Below are positions 24,678-34,232 of a stretch of 64,000 nucleotides of DNA, piece by piece. Every line of letters starts with the position of its first letter. Within the stretch, counting starts at the first letter, position 1. Below the pieces are notes generated by a model. The model was not told the origin of the DNA and ran no database searches. It saw only the letters and a list, made by a program, of their open reading frames with translations. A program made the position numbers and the translations under genes. The stretch is from Amycolatopsis regifaucium (lineage in GTDB: Bacteria; Actinomycetota; Actinomycetes; Mycobacteriales; Pseudonocardiaceae), in contig NZ_LQCI01000014.1 in the NCBI RefSeq assembly GCF_001613935.1, positions 131,383-195,382 on the forward strand. Reading direction: 5' to 3'.

Positions 24678-25705
24678 CGGCCGCCCACCCCCTGGTTCGG
24701 CGCCGCGATCGGCGGGGTGCAGCCCTCCGGATTGACCTGGAACGCGCCGGCGATGATCGTCGGCGGCAACAGTCCGCACAGGTAGCCCTCGAACCAGCGC
24801 CCGTTGCCGGTCGCGTTGGCGCCGACGCGGGCGAACGGGGCCATCAGCGCGAGACTGCGGCTGAGGTTGTCCTGGTTGCGTTGCAGGATGTCGGTGACCT
24901 TGCCGAGTTTCTCCAGCGTCGGCTTCAGCTGTTGCCGGTTGTCGGCGACGAGCCCGGACAGCTGTGCCGAAACCTGGTGCGTGCCCTTGAGCAACGTACT
25001 GATCGCGTCCTTCCGGTTCTGCAGTTCGGCGAGCAGGAGATTGCCGTCGTCGAGGATCCGCTTCAGCTGGGCGTTGCGGTCGGAGAGCGTCTTGGCCACC
25101 TTGCTGGTGTTGGCCAGCAACGTCTTCAGGTCACCATCACGCGAAGAAACCGTCTTGGACAACGAAGACAGTCCGCTCAGCGTGTCCTTGAGGTATTGCG
25201 GGCTGTCCTTGAGCGCGTCGGAGAGCACGGTGAAACTCGTCGCCAGCTGTGCGGTGTCGATCTCGCCGACCGTGCCGGACAGCTGCTGGAACGCGTCCTG
25301 CAGTTCGAACGGCGTCCGTGTGCGATCGAGCCCGATGGTGGCGTTCGGATCCTGGTCGCCGGTGCCTTTCGGCGTCAGCGCCAGGAACTTCTCCCCCAGC
25401 AGCGTCTTGATCTCGATCGACGCGGCGGTGGCGTCGCCGACGCGGACGTCCTTCACCCGGAACTTCACCAGCACCTTCTTGCCCGCCAGCTCGACCGAGG
25501 TGACCTGGCCGACCTTGACCCCGGCGACCTGCACCTCGTTGTCCGGCGCCAATCCGGCCGATTCGCCGAAGTGCGCCGAGTACGTCGTCCCGCTGCCGAA
25601 CAGCGGGATCCGGTCGGAGAAGTACGTCGTCATCGTGATCAAGACGATCAGGACCAAGGCGACTCCACCGACCATGGCCTGGTTGCGTTCCTTGAGCGGC
25701 TTCAC
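24674..25705 (-). CDS. mce4C: MCE family protein MceC
   Basis: The 343-residue Mce subunit starts at GTG 25705, overlapping the mceB TGA (GTGA). The membrane helix AMVGGVALVLIVLITMTTY is followed by the Mce domain YSAHFGESAGLAPDNEVQVAGVKVG and KTLLGEKFLALTP. Helical repeats and a short Cys-containing C-terminus (YLCGLLPP, EGCTPP) close the protein. The C-terminal Cys pair is shared with MceB (YYLCGIS, PERCGP) and may form disulphides outside the cell. Confidence 0.9.
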   Translation of the reverse strand: MKPLKERNQAMVGGVALVLIVLITMTTYFSDRIPLFGSGTTYSAHFGESAGLAPDNEVQVAGVKVGQVTSVELAGKKVLVKFRVKDVRVGDATAASIEIKTLLGEKFLALTPKGTGDQDPNATIGLDRTRTPFELQDAFQQLSGTVGEIDTAQLATSFTVLSDALKDSPQYLKDTLSGLSSLSKTVSSRDGDLKTLLANTSKVAKTLSDRNAQLKRILDDGNLLLAELQNRKDAISTLLKGTHQVSAQLSGLVADNRQQLKPTLEKLGKVTDILQRNQDNLSRSLALMAPFARVGANATGNGRWFEGYLCGLLPPTIIAGAFQVNPEGCTPPIAAPNQGVGGR

Positions 25706-26739
25706 GGCCCGCACCTCTCCGGTCGCTGCGTGCCGGGCAGCGGCGTGATCGGCAATTCGATGTTGAGCGACTTGATGCCGATGCTGCCGGAGATCCCGCA
25801 CAGGTAGTAGTTGAACCAGCTGCCGTAGCTCAGCGTCCTGGTGAACTTCTGCAGGTTGCCCGGCAGCACCTGCAGGAGATGGTCAATCAGCTGTTCCGAA
25901 TCGCCGAGGTTCTGTGACAGCGCGCCGAGCTGCGCGACGTCGTCCTTGAGCGCGGGACGCGCGTCGGCGAGCAGGCCCGTGGTGGCGACGGTGAGATCGC
26001 CCAGTGCCTTTACCGCCTCCCCGATCGGCTGCCGCTGTTCGGCGAGCCCGGTGACCAGGCGCTGCGTCTGGTCGATCAGTTCGCCCAGTTGCGGGGAGCG
26101 CCGTTCGACGGTGCCGAGCACGGTGTTGAGGTTCGCGATGACGTCACCGATGATCTTGTCCTTGCCCGCGATGGCCGACGTGACCGACGCGGTGTGCGCG
26201 AGCAGGCTGGTGATCGTCCCGCCCTCGCCCTGGAACACCTGGATGATCTCGTAGGAGAGTTTGTTGACGTCCTCGGGGTGCAGCGCGCGGAAGAGCGGTT
26301 TGAATCCGTTGAAGAGCACGGTCAGGTTCAGCGCCGGTTTGGTGCGCTCGGGCGGGATGATCCCGCCGCGCGGCAACGATTCCTGGTCGCCGATGTCCGT
26401 GCCGAGCGAGAGGTACCGCTGCCCGACCAGGTTGCGGTACTTGATGGTCGCGGTCACCGACGCCGGCAGCCGGTGCGCGGACTGGACGTCGAAGTGGACC
26501 CGGGCGAGGTTCCGTTCCCCCGCTTCGATCTCGATCCTGTCGACCTGCCCCACCTTCACCCCGACGATGCGGACGTCGTCGCCTTCCTTGAGCCCGGACG
26601 CGTCGGTGAACTTGGCGACGTAGCCCGACGTCTCGCCGAAGTCGGTGTTCGCGATGGTGGCGCCGAGGATCGCGGTGAGCAGCACGGTCACCACCGCGAA
26701 GATCAGGATCTTGACCAGATCCGGGACGAAGGACCTCAT
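25702..26739 (-). CDS. mce4B: MCE family protein MceB
   Basis: The 345-residue Mce subunit has a membrane helix (LVKILIFAVVTVLLTAILG) and the Mce domain (YVAKFTDASGLKEGDDVRIVGVKVG, YRNLVGQRYLSLG). Helical repeats precede a C-terminus with two Cys (NYYLCGISG, PERCGP). ATG 26739 is preferred over upstream options because GGGAGGGG lies just before it. Unlike the other mce junctions, the gap to mceA is 154 bp and contains a palindrome. Confidence 0.9.
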   Translation of the reverse strand: MRSFVPDLVKILIFAVVTVLLTAILGATIANTDFGETSGYVAKFTDASGLKEGDDVRIVGVKVGQVDRIEIEAGERNLARVHFDVQSAHRLPASVTATIKYRNLVGQRYLSLGTDIGDQESLPRGGIIPPERTKPALNLTVLFNGFKPLFRALHPEDVNKLSYEIIQVFQGEGGTITSLLAHTASVTSAIAGKDKIIGDVIANLNTVLGTVERRSPQLGELIDQTQRLVTGLAEQRQPIGEAVKALGDLTVATTGLLADARPALKDDVAQLGALSQNLGDSEQLIDHLLQVLPGNLQKFTRTLSYGSWFNYYLCGISGSIGIKSLNIELPITPLPGTQRPERCGP

Positions 26740-26815
26740 CGGGCGCCCCTCCCGCCTCGTGAGTGGCCGCCCCCGGTTGCCGCGGCCGGACAACTCCCGC
26801 GCCCGAAGCGGCCGT

Positions 26816-26866
26816 CCGTGAAGGCCTCCTTCCCTACGCTCAGGGTAGGGAAGGAGGCCTTCACGG
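26816..26866. terminator. 22-bp perfect palindrome between mceA and mceB
   Basis: The arms 26816-26837 and 26845-26866 (CCGTGAAGGCCTCCTTCCC core) are perfectly complementary over 22 bases with a 7-nt loop. It sits 28 bp downstream of the mceA stop, inside what is otherwise a continuously overlapping operon. It may partly terminate, or serve as a 3' stabilising or processing hairpin for the yrbE-mceA section. Confidence 0.65.
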
Positions 26867-26893
26867 CCCCGGAACCCGAGTTCGGCTCGCAGC

Positions 26894-28210
26894 TCATCGC
26901 AGCTCCACCTCCGCCCCGCGGTACAGCGGTCCGACCAGCAGGCTGCCCCAGTTCGGCACCTGGTCCGGCGTCGTGCCCATCGCCGGTGACACGAGCAGGT
27001 CGATCAGCCGTCGCTCGTCCGGCGTGTTCACCACCGAACCACCCGCGCTCCCGCCCGCGGGCAGCCTGCCGTCCGGGTCACGCGGCGGCGCCGGTTTGGA
27101 CGAACCGTCGGCGATCGCGCCGTCCGGCGGGTACTGCGGCCAGCGTCCCGGCGGCGGCACCTGCGGATAGCACCGCGGGCCGCGCTTGTCGTCGTACTTC
27201 GGTTCGTCGACCCCGGGCAGGTACTTGCCGCGGCTCGGCGTGAACTCGATGGTCACCCGGCTGACCTCGGGATGCGCGGTTCCCTTGCCGAACGCGAGTT
27301 CCGCGCGCGGCACCGATTCGGCCAGCTGCTTGAGCAGGCACGGGTACTCCGGCGCGTACTTCGCGAGGACGTCCAAGGTGGGCTGGAGGTTGGTGGTGAG
27401 GCGGATCAGGTTGTCCTGGTTCACTTTCAGGAAGCTCGTCAGGTCGATCGAAGCCGCGGTCACCGTCGAATAGACGTCGGCGAGCCCGCGCTGGCTCTCG
27501 ACCAAAGTCTTGCTCGTGGTGGTCAGATCCGACAGCGCGGCCAGCAGATCCGGCGCGGCGTGGGCGTAGATCGCGGCGGCGTTGGCCAGCCCGGTGATGT
27601 CGGCCTTGAGGTCGGGCAGCGACGGGTTCACTTTTCCGAGATAGTCCGACAGTCCCGCCAGTGTCGTGCCGAGCTGCTTGCCCTGACCGTCCAAAGCGGA
27701 CGCGACGGCGTTGAGTGTGCTCGCCATCTTCTCCGGCTGCACGGCCTGCAGCAGCGGCATCACGTTACCGAGCACGGTCTCCAGCTCGATCGCGCTGCTG
27801 CTGCGGTCCTGCGGGATGACGTCGCCCTCGGCGATGTGCCGATCCGGCTTGTCGGGGATCTGCAGGGCGACATACCGCTCACCGAACAACGTCTTCGGCA
27901 GCAGCCGCGCGGACACGTTGGCCGGGATGACCGGCGTCTTGTCCGGTCGCAGCGCCAATTCCATCGTGGCACGGTCACCGTGCGCCTGGATCGTCCGTAC
28001 CTCGCCCACCACCATCCCGCGCACCTTGACGTCGGCGCCTTCGCGCATCTGGTTGCCGATGCGGTCGGTCTCGAGTTTCACCAGGGTCACCGTGGTGAAG
28101 GCCTTCTGGTAGAAGGCGATGGTGGTGACGAAGAACAGCACGACCACCACGAGGAAGATCAGGCCCAGCACCTGGTGCCGGAGCCGTCGCAGCACTGTCC
28201 CCCTGTTCAC
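26894..28210 (-). CDS. mce4A: MCE family protein MceA
   Basis: The 438-residue Mce subunit starts at GTG 28210, overlapping the yrbE4B stop. The membrane helix VLGLIFLVVVVLFFVTTIAFY is followed by the Mce domain (VTLVKLETDRIGNQMREGADVKVRGMVVGE, LLPKTLFGERYVAL). A long helical segment leads to a Pro-rich C-terminus (PQVPPPGRWPQYPPDG) with SPAMGTTPDQVPNWGSLLVGPLYRG, the terminal signature of MceA proteins. It is the first of six Mce genes, matching Rv3499c by position. Confidence 0.92.
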   Translation of the reverse strand: MNRGTVLRRLRHQVLGLIFLVVVVLFFVTTIAFYQKAFTTVTLVKLETDRIGNQMREGADVKVRGMVVGEVRTIQAHGDRATMELALRPDKTPVIPANVSARLLPKTLFGERYVALQIPDKPDRHIAEGDVIPQDRSSSAIELETVLGNVMPLLQAVQPEKMASTLNAVASALDGQGKQLGTTLAGLSDYLGKVNPSLPDLKADITGLANAAAIYAHAAPDLLAALSDLTTTSKTLVESQRGLADVYSTVTAASIDLTSFLKVNQDNLIRLTTNLQPTLDVLAKYAPEYPCLLKQLAESVPRAELAFGKGTAHPEVSRVTIEFTPSRGKYLPGVDEPKYDDKRGPRCYPQVPPPGRWPQYPPDGAIADGSSKPAPPRDPDGRLPAGGSAGGSVVNTPDERRLIDLLVSPAMGTTPDQVPNWGSLLVGPLYRGAEVELR

Positions 28211-29055
28211 CCGGAAATCCTCACCGTCGTCGTGGCGCCCCAGATCGCGAGGCTCAGGAAGAAGTCGAGCACCGAGATCAGCACGATCGACGTCCGCACC
28301 GCGCGGCCGACCGCGATACCGACCCCGGCGGGCCCACCACCGGCGGTATAGCCGTAGTAGCAATGGGAAAGGATGATGAGCACGCTGAAGACGATCACCT
28401 TGAGGAACGACCACAGCACGTCTTCGGGCGGCAGGAACAGCGTGAAGTAGTGGTCGTAGGTGCCCGCAGATTGGCCGTAGAGCCAGATGGTGATCTGCCG
28501 CGAGGCCAGATAGGACGAGAGCAGGCCGACGGCGTAGAGCGGGATGACCGCGGTGACGCCGGCGATCACCCGCGTCGTCACCAGGTACGGCAGGCTCGGC
28601 ACGCCCATCACTTCGAGCGCGTCGATCTCCTCGGAGATCTTCATCGCGCCCAGTTGCGCGGTGAACCCGCAGCCGACGGTGGCCGAAAGCGCGAGCCCCG
28701 CGGAAAGCGGCGCGACCTCGCGGGTGTTGAAGTAGGCCGAGATGAACCCGGTCAGGGCGGCGGTCCCGAGCTGGTTCAGCGCCGAGTAACCCTGCATGCC
28801 GACGATGAGCCCGGTGAACAGCGTCATCCCGATCATCACGCCGAGCGTCCCGCCGATCACCGCGAGCGCGCCGGTGCCGAAGCTGACTTCGGTCAGCAGG
28901 CGGAAGACCTCACGGCGGTAACGCCGGATCGTGCGCGGCGTCCAGGCCAGCGCGCGGAAGTAGAACGACAGCTGGCCGCCGAAGCCCTCCAGCATCGCAC
29001 CCGGGCGCGCGATGATCTCGAGCGTCCGATCCGAAACAACGGGTTCGCCTGCCAT
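28207..29055 (-). CDS. yrbE4B: MlaE-type ABC permease YrbE4B
   Basis: The 282-residue integral membrane protein is one of the paired permeases of the Mce importer. Hydrophobic segments cover about residues 60-280. The MlaE-family cytoplasmic coupling motif reads EEIDALEVMGVPSLPYLVTTRV near residue 140, which contacts the ATPase. The ATPase (MceG) is not in this window and is usually encoded elsewhere. The start is 1 bp from the yrbE4A stop. Confidence 0.93.
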   Translation of the reverse strand: MAGEPVVSDRTLEIIARPGAMLEGFGGQLSFYFRALAWTPRTIRRYRREVFRLLTEVSFGTGALAVIGGTLGVMIGMTLFTGLIVGMQGYSALNQLGTAALTGFISAYFNTREVAPLSAGLALSATVGCGFTAQLGAMKISEEIDALEVMGVPSLPYLVTTRVIAGVTAVIPLYAVGLLSSYLASRQITIWLYGQSAGTYDHYFTLFLPPEDVLWSFLKVIVFSVLIILSHCYYGYTAGGGPAGVGIAVGRAVRTSIVLISVLDFFLSLAIWGATTTVRISG

Positions 29056-29056
29056 G

Positions 29057-29842
29057 TCACATCGCCTTCGGCGGCACGATCCGCAGGTAGATCGCCGTCA
29101 GCACGACGTTGATGAGGAACAGCAGCAGGAAGGTGATCACCACGGCCTGGTTCACCGCGTCGCCGACGCCCTTCGGCCCGCCCGCCGGGTTCAGCCCGCG
29201 GAAGGCCGCGACCACCCCGGCGACGAAACCGTAGAGGAGCGCCTTGATCTCGCTGACCCACAGGTCCGGCACCTGGGCCAGCGCGTTGAAGCTGGCGAGA
29301 TACGCGCCAGGGGTCCCGCCCTGCATGACGACGTTGAAGAAGTAGCCGCCGAGTACGCCCACGACACTGACCAAACCGTTCAGCAGCACCGAAACCACGA
29401 TCGCGGCGAGGACGCGGGGCACGATCAGGCGCTGGATCGGGTTGACCCCGAGCACCTCCATCGCGTCGATCTCCTCGCGGATCTTGCGGGCGCCGATGTC
29501 GGCGCAGACCGCGCTCCCGCCGGCGCCCGCCACCAGCAGCGCGGTGATCAGCGGGCTGGCCTGCTGGACGATGGCGAGCGCGCTGGCGGCGCCGGTGAAC
29601 GACTGCGCGCCGATCTGCTGGGTCAGCGAGCCCAGTTGCAGCGCGATGACCGCGCCGAACGGGATCGCCACCAGCGCCGTCGGCAGGATGGTGACACTGG
29701 CGAAGAACCAGCACTGCTGGATCCACTCGCGGAACTGGAACGGGCGCTTGAAGATCGCGCGCAGGACCTCCCACGACAGGGTCGCGAGTCTGCCGACCTG
29801 GGTGAGCGCACCCGTACCCGGGACGGACACCGACGCGTTCAC
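29057..29842 (-). CDS. yrbE4A: MlaE-type ABC permease YrbE4A
   Basis: The 261-residue permease partner of YrbE4B carries the coupling motif REEIDAMEVLGVNPIQRLIVPRV near residue 130. About five membrane helices follow the N-terminal amphipathic stretch (EWIQQCWFFASVTILPTALV). The GTG start follows CTGGGAGGTTC. It lies 91 bp downstream of the SDR genes, likely in the same operon, as with hsd4A-yrbE4A in mycobacteria. Confidence 0.93.
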   Translation of the reverse strand: MNASVSVPGTGALTQVGRLATLSWEVLRAIFKRPFQFREWIQQCWFFASVTILPTALVAIPFGAVIALQLGSLTQQIGAQSFTGAASALAIVQQASPLITALLVAGAGGSAVCADIGARKIREEIDAMEVLGVNPIQRLIVPRVLAAIVVSVLLNGLVSVVGVLGGYFFNVVMQGGTPGAYLASFNALAQVPDLWVSEIKALLYGFVAGVVAAFRGLNPAGGPKGVGDAVNQAVVITFLLLFLINVVLTAIYLRIVPPKAM

Positions 29843-29933
29843 AGAACCTCCCAGTAGCCTGCCCCGAGTCTTACTCCACCTGTCAACGCCCCAGTGCGTT
29901 AGCGGTGTTCACTTTGCTCTCGGCACCTCCGCG

Positions 29934-30695
29934 CTAAAACTTGAGTGCGTGCGTCGCCGTCGCGCCGCCGTCGGCGACGAACTCGGCACCCGTGCTGTAC
30001 GAACTTTCGTCACTGGCCAGGAACAACACCAGTTTCGCGATGTCCTCCGGCTGCCCGACCCGGCCCAGAGCGACCTTTTCGCCCACCCAGGACATGTCGA
30101 CTTTCTGCCCGCCCGCCGCCGCGGCGACCATCGGCGTGTCGATCGCGCCGGGGTGCACGGAGTTGACCCGGATGTTCTTCGCACCGAGTTCGAGCGCCGC
30201 GACCTTGGTCATCCCGCGGATCGCGAACTTGCTCGCGGTGTAGGCGACGAGGAACGGCATCCCGGCGAGGCCTTCCACGGAGGACACGTTGACGATGGAG
30301 CCGCCACCGGCCCCGGTCATCGGTTCAACGACCGAACGCATCCCGAGAAACGCCCCGATCTGATTGACCCGGATGACGCGTTCGTAATCGGCCAGCGTGG
30401 TCTTGCCCAGCTCGGAGAAATGCAGGATGCCCGCGTTGTTGACCAGCACCGTCGGCGGGCCGAACTCGGTCAGGGCGCGCTGGATCGCGGTCTCCCACTC
30501 GGCCTCGTCACCGACGTCGAGATGCTGGTAGACGGCGGCTTCCCCGAGATCGGCGGCGAGTTTCTTGCCGTCGAGGTCGTTGATGTCCGCGATCACCACC
30601 CGCGCGCCCTCGGCGACGAAGAGCCGTGCGGCCGCCTCGCCCTGTCCCCTGGCCCCGCCGGTGATCAGCGCTACCTTGCCATCGAGCCTGCCCAC
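29934..30695 (-). CDS. SDR oxidoreductase, 3alpha/20beta-hydroxysteroid dehydrogenase-like
   Basis: The 253-residue classical short-chain dehydrogenase has TGGARGQGEAAARLF (TGxxxGxG), NNAG, the catalytic Ser-Tyr-Lys set NVSSVEGLAG...YTASKFAIRG, and SDESSYSTGAEFVADGG at the C-terminus. From memory it strongly resembles mycobacterial FabG3/Rv2002 (20beta-HSD). AGGAGA precedes the GTG start. It is inserted between hsd4A and yrbE4A, where M. tuberculosis mce4 has no extra gene. Steroid oxidoreduction is the likely role given context; the reaction position is inference. Confidence 0.88.
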   Translation of the reverse strand: MGRLDGKVALITGGARGQGEAAARLFVAEGARVVIADINDLDGKKLAADLGEAAVYQHLDVGDEAEWETAIQRALTEFGPPTVLVNNAGILHFSELGKTTLADYERVIRVNQIGAFLGMRSVVEPMTGAGGGSIVNVSSVEGLAGMPFLVAYTASKFAIRGMTKVAALELGAKNIRVNSVHPGAIDTPMVAAAAGGQKVDMSWVGEKVALGRVGQPEDIAKLVLFLASDESSYSTGAEFVADGGATATHALKF

Positions 30696-30713
30696 TACAT
30701 CATCTCCTACGGT

Positions 30714-31598
30714 CTACGGCAGCGACATGATCTCGGAAGCGGCGAACATGCGTTCCGGGTCGCGGTCGGCGAAGTAGCCGCCCACGGTGGTCACGAGTTC
30801 TTCGGTGGTCCAGGTGCCGTTGGCGGTGTCGAAGCGCTGTTCCACCGACGGCGGCCGCATCAGCGCGACCATCCCGCCGTAGACGAGGAACACCTGACCG
30901 TTGACCCGGTCGGCTTCGGGCGAGCAGAGGAAAGTCACGAACGGCGCGACGTGGTCGACCGAGAGCGGGTCGACACCGTCGGGTGCTTCGGCCCCGAAGA
31001 CGGCCTCGGTCATCGCCGTGCGGGCGCGCGGGCAGATCGCGTTGGCGCGGACGCCGTAACGCGAAAGACCGCGCGCGGTGGAGACGGTGAGCGCGGCGAT
31101 GCCCGCCTTGGCCGCGCCGTAGTTCGGCTGGCCGGGAGCGCCGAGCAGGAACGATTCCGACGCCGTGTTGACCACCCGGCCGTACACCGGCGCGCCGTCC
31201 ACTTTGGACTTGTCGCGCCAGTACGCCCCGGCGTTGCGGGAAAGCAGGAAATGCCCGCGCAGATGGACGCCGAGCACGGTGTCCCAGTCGTCGTCGGACA
31301 TCGAGAACAGCATCCGGTCGCGCAGCACGCCCGCGTTGTTGACCAGGAGGTGGAGACCGCCGAAATGGTCGACGGCGGCGGTGAGCAGCGCGTCCGCGGT
31401 CGAGGACTCCGACACGTCACCGGTGACCGCGATCGCCTTGCCGCCCCCGGCCTCGATCTCGTCGGCCACCTCCCGCGCCGCGGCCGACACGTCGTTGACC
31501 ACCACCGACGCGCCCGACGCGGCCAGCGCCAGTGCCTCGGCCCGGCCGAGTCCCGCGCCGGCTCCGGTCACGATGGCCGTCTTGCCGTCCAAGCTCAC
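30714..31598 (-). CDS. hsd4A: SDR 3-hydroxyacyl-CoA/17beta-hydroxysteroid dehydrogenase (Hsd4A-like)
   Basis: The 294-residue SDR has TGAGAGLGRAEALALA, NNAGVLRDRMLFSMSDDDWD and NTASESFLLGAPGQPNYGAAKAG (Ser-Tyr-Lys). VFLVYGGMVALM follows. The pattern matches the SDR domain of Hsd4A/ChsB1 (Rv3502c), which oxidises the 3-hydroxyacyl-CoA of the cholesterol side chain. It heads the operon leading into yrbE4A, as in mycobacteria. The upstream region contains KstR-like boxes. Confidence 0.88.
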   Translation of the reverse strand: MSLDGKTAIVTGAGAGLGRAEALALAASGASVVVNDVSAAAREVADEIEAGGGKAIAVTGDVSESSTADALLTAAVDHFGGLHLLVNNAGVLRDRMLFSMSDDDWDTVLGVHLRGHFLLSRNAGAYWRDKSKVDGAPVYGRVVNTASESFLLGAPGQPNYGAAKAGIAALTVSTARGLSRYGVRANAICPRARTAMTEAVFGAEAPDGVDPLSVDHVAPFVTFLCSPEADRVNGQVFLVYGGMVALMRPPSVEQRFDTANGTWTTEELVTTVGGYFADRDPERMFAASEIMSLP

Positions 31599-31630
31599 TC
31601 CGGGCCTCCTTGCCTCTCACGGACACACAC

Positions 31631-31644
31631 TAGAATCTGTTCTT
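31631..31644. promoter_or_regulatory. Degenerate KstR-like box upstream of hsd4A
   Basis: TAGAATCTGTTCTT matches six of the eight fixed positions of the KstR consensus TNNAACNNGTTNNA and lies 33 bp upstream of the hsd4A start. It could repress the hsd4A-mce4 operon in the absence of sterol metabolites. The match is imperfect, so this is a candidate only. Confidence 0.4.
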
Positions 31645-31672
31645 GTCTCATGCAAGGGATGAACCAACGGCG

Positions 31673-31864
31673 CTAACCCCGGATGAGCAGGGCGTTTTTC
31701 GGACAGCTCGCCACCGCTTGAGTAACACGTTCTACTTGGTTCTGCGGAACGTCGGTCGTCGCGAGGACCAGCTCCTCGTCCTCGTCGAGATCGAAGACCT
31801 CGGGCGCGAAGCCGACACAGATCGCGTTCGCCTCGCAGAGCGAGCGGTCGACGTCGATCTCCAT
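31673..31864 (-). CDS. fdxD: Ferredoxin, 3Fe-4S type (FdxD-like)
   Basis: The 63-residue ferredoxin has Cys in CEANAICVGFAPEVFDLDEDE (C-x5-C) and a distal CPKNALLI. The cluster cysteine pattern lacks one ligand of a 4Fe-4S site, so a 3Fe-4S cluster is expected. ATG 31864 follows GGAGGG. Ferredoxins of this type feed electrons to cytochromes P450, and FdxD (Rv3503c) is linked to sterol CYPs. It is divergent from fadE26, with a KstR-type palindrome between. Confidence 0.9.
   Translation of the reverse strand: MEIDVDRSLCEANAICVGFAPEVFDLDEDEELVLATTDVPQNQVERVTQAVASCPKNALLIRG
31721..31734. promoter_or_regulatory. KstR-like box inside the fdxD coding region
   Basis: AGTAACACGTTCTA (reverse TAGAACGTGTTACT) matches seven of eight fixed KstR consensus positions. 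It lies within the 3' half of fdxD, about 125 bp upstream of hsd4A. It could contribute to repression of hsd4A-mce4, or it could be chance codon use. Confidence 0.3.
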
Positions 31865-31895
31865 ATTCCCTCCTCGCCGCCATACCTGGTACAAC

Positions 31896-31909
31896 TAGAA
31901 CAGGTTCTA
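31896..31909. promoter_or_regulatory. KstR-type operator between fdxD and fadE26
   Basis: TAGAACAGGTTCTA fits all eight fixed positions of the KstR consensus TNNAACNNGTTNNA, with fully symmetric half-sites. It sits in the 103-bp divergent gap, 32 bp from the fdxD start and 58 bp from fadE26. KstR is the TetR-family repressor of cholesterol catabolism in actinomycetes; its gene is not in this window. Confidence 0.8.
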
Positions 31910-31967
31910 CCTTACCGCCGCAAGCGGCCATGGCACCAGTAACGAGCACCGACGGCAGAGGTGACGG

Positions 31968-33149
<1,182 letters not shown>

Positions 33150-33158
33150 GAGGCATTG

Positions 33159-34232
33159 ATGGACTTCACACTCACCGAAGCGCAGCAGGACCTCGCGTCG
33201 CTCACGCGCCGGATCCTGACGGACAAGGTGACACCGGACATGCTGGGCACACATGGTTCCGGTGGATTCTCCGCTCCACTGTGGACAGCTCTGGCGCAGA
33301 CGGGGGTGGTCGACGCCGCGCTGCCGCGGTCGGTCGGCGGTGGTGGGTTCGGGTTGCTCGAACAGTGTTCCGTGCTCGCCGAGATCGGGCGCGCGGTCGC
33401 GCCGGTCCCCTATCTGACGTCGGTCGTGCTGGCCGCGGCCGCGCTGGCCCGCTTCGGTGACGGGCGGCTGGCCGAACGCTGGGTCGTCCCGGTGCTGCGT
33501 GGCGAGCATGTCCTCGCCGTGGCACTGCCGGACTACGGCGTGCCATGCGGCTTCACCGCCGAGGCCGACGGCGACGGCTGGCGGCTGACCGGCGCGCAGA
33601 CCGCGGTCCCGTCCGGCGCCTTCGCGCACGGGTTCCTCGTCGAGGCGGCCGTCGATGGCGGGCATCAGGTGTTCCTGCTCGACCGGGACGCGGTGACCGT
33701 GTCACCGCAACGAACCGTCGACCACGCCGACGCGGCGCTCGTCGAACTGTCCGGTGCGAAGGCGTCCGTGTCACTGGGCGACATCGGCGAATGGCTGCGG
33801 CTGCGCGGCACGATCGGCGTCTGCGCGCAGCAACTCGGCGTCGTCGAACGGGCACTGGAGCTGACCGCGGCGTACGCGCGGGAACGAAAGCAGTTCGACC
33901 ATCCGATCGGGAGTTTCCAAGCGGTGCGGCAGCGGCTCGCCGACGCCTACATCGACGTCGAAGCCGTCCGGCTGACGTTGTGGCAGGCGGCCTGGCGGCT
34001 GAGCGAAGGCCATCCTGCGGCCGAGGAGGTCGCGACGGCGAAGTTCTGGGCGGCCGAGGCCGGGCACCGTGTCGCGCATACCGCCGTGCACGTCCACGGT
34101 GGGGTCGGCATCGACGTCGACCACACCCTGCACCGTTATTTCGTCGCGGCGAAACGGCTCGAATTCACGCTGGGCGGGGCGACCGCGCAACTGCGGGGGC
34201 TCGGCGATCTCCTGGCCGCGGACCCGGCATGA
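33159..34232 (+). CDS. fadE27: Acyl-CoA dehydrogenase FadE27-like (partner subunit)
   Basis: The 357-residue acyl-CoA dehydrogenase homologue contains QQLGVVERALELTAAYARERKQFDHPIGSFQAVRQRLAD and HVHGGVGIDVDHTLHRYF, the C-terminal FAD-domain pattern. The shorter N-terminal half fits the beta subunit of the ChsE4-ChsE5 heterotetramer. ATG 33159 is chosen because AGGAGG lies five bases before it; the TTG one codon upstream is too close. Its TGA overlaps the fadD17 ATG. Confidence 0.92.
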   Translation: MDFTLTEAQQDLASLTRRILTDKVTPDMLGTHGSGGFSAPLWTALAQTGVVDAALPRSVGGGGFGLLEQCSVLAEIGRAVAPVPYLTSVVLAAAALARFGDGRLAERWVVPVLRGEHVLAVALPDYGVPCGFTAEADGDGWRLTGAQTAVPSGAFAHGFLVEAAVDGGHQVFLLDRDAVTVSPQRTVDHADAALVELSGAKASVSLGDIGEWLRLRGTIGVCAQQLGVVERALELTAAYARERKQFDHPIGSFQAVRQRLADAYIDVEAVRLTLWQAAWRLSEGHPAAEEVATAKFWAAEAGHRVAHTAVHVHGGVGIDVDHTLHRYFVAAKRLEFTLGGATAQLRGLGDLLAADPA

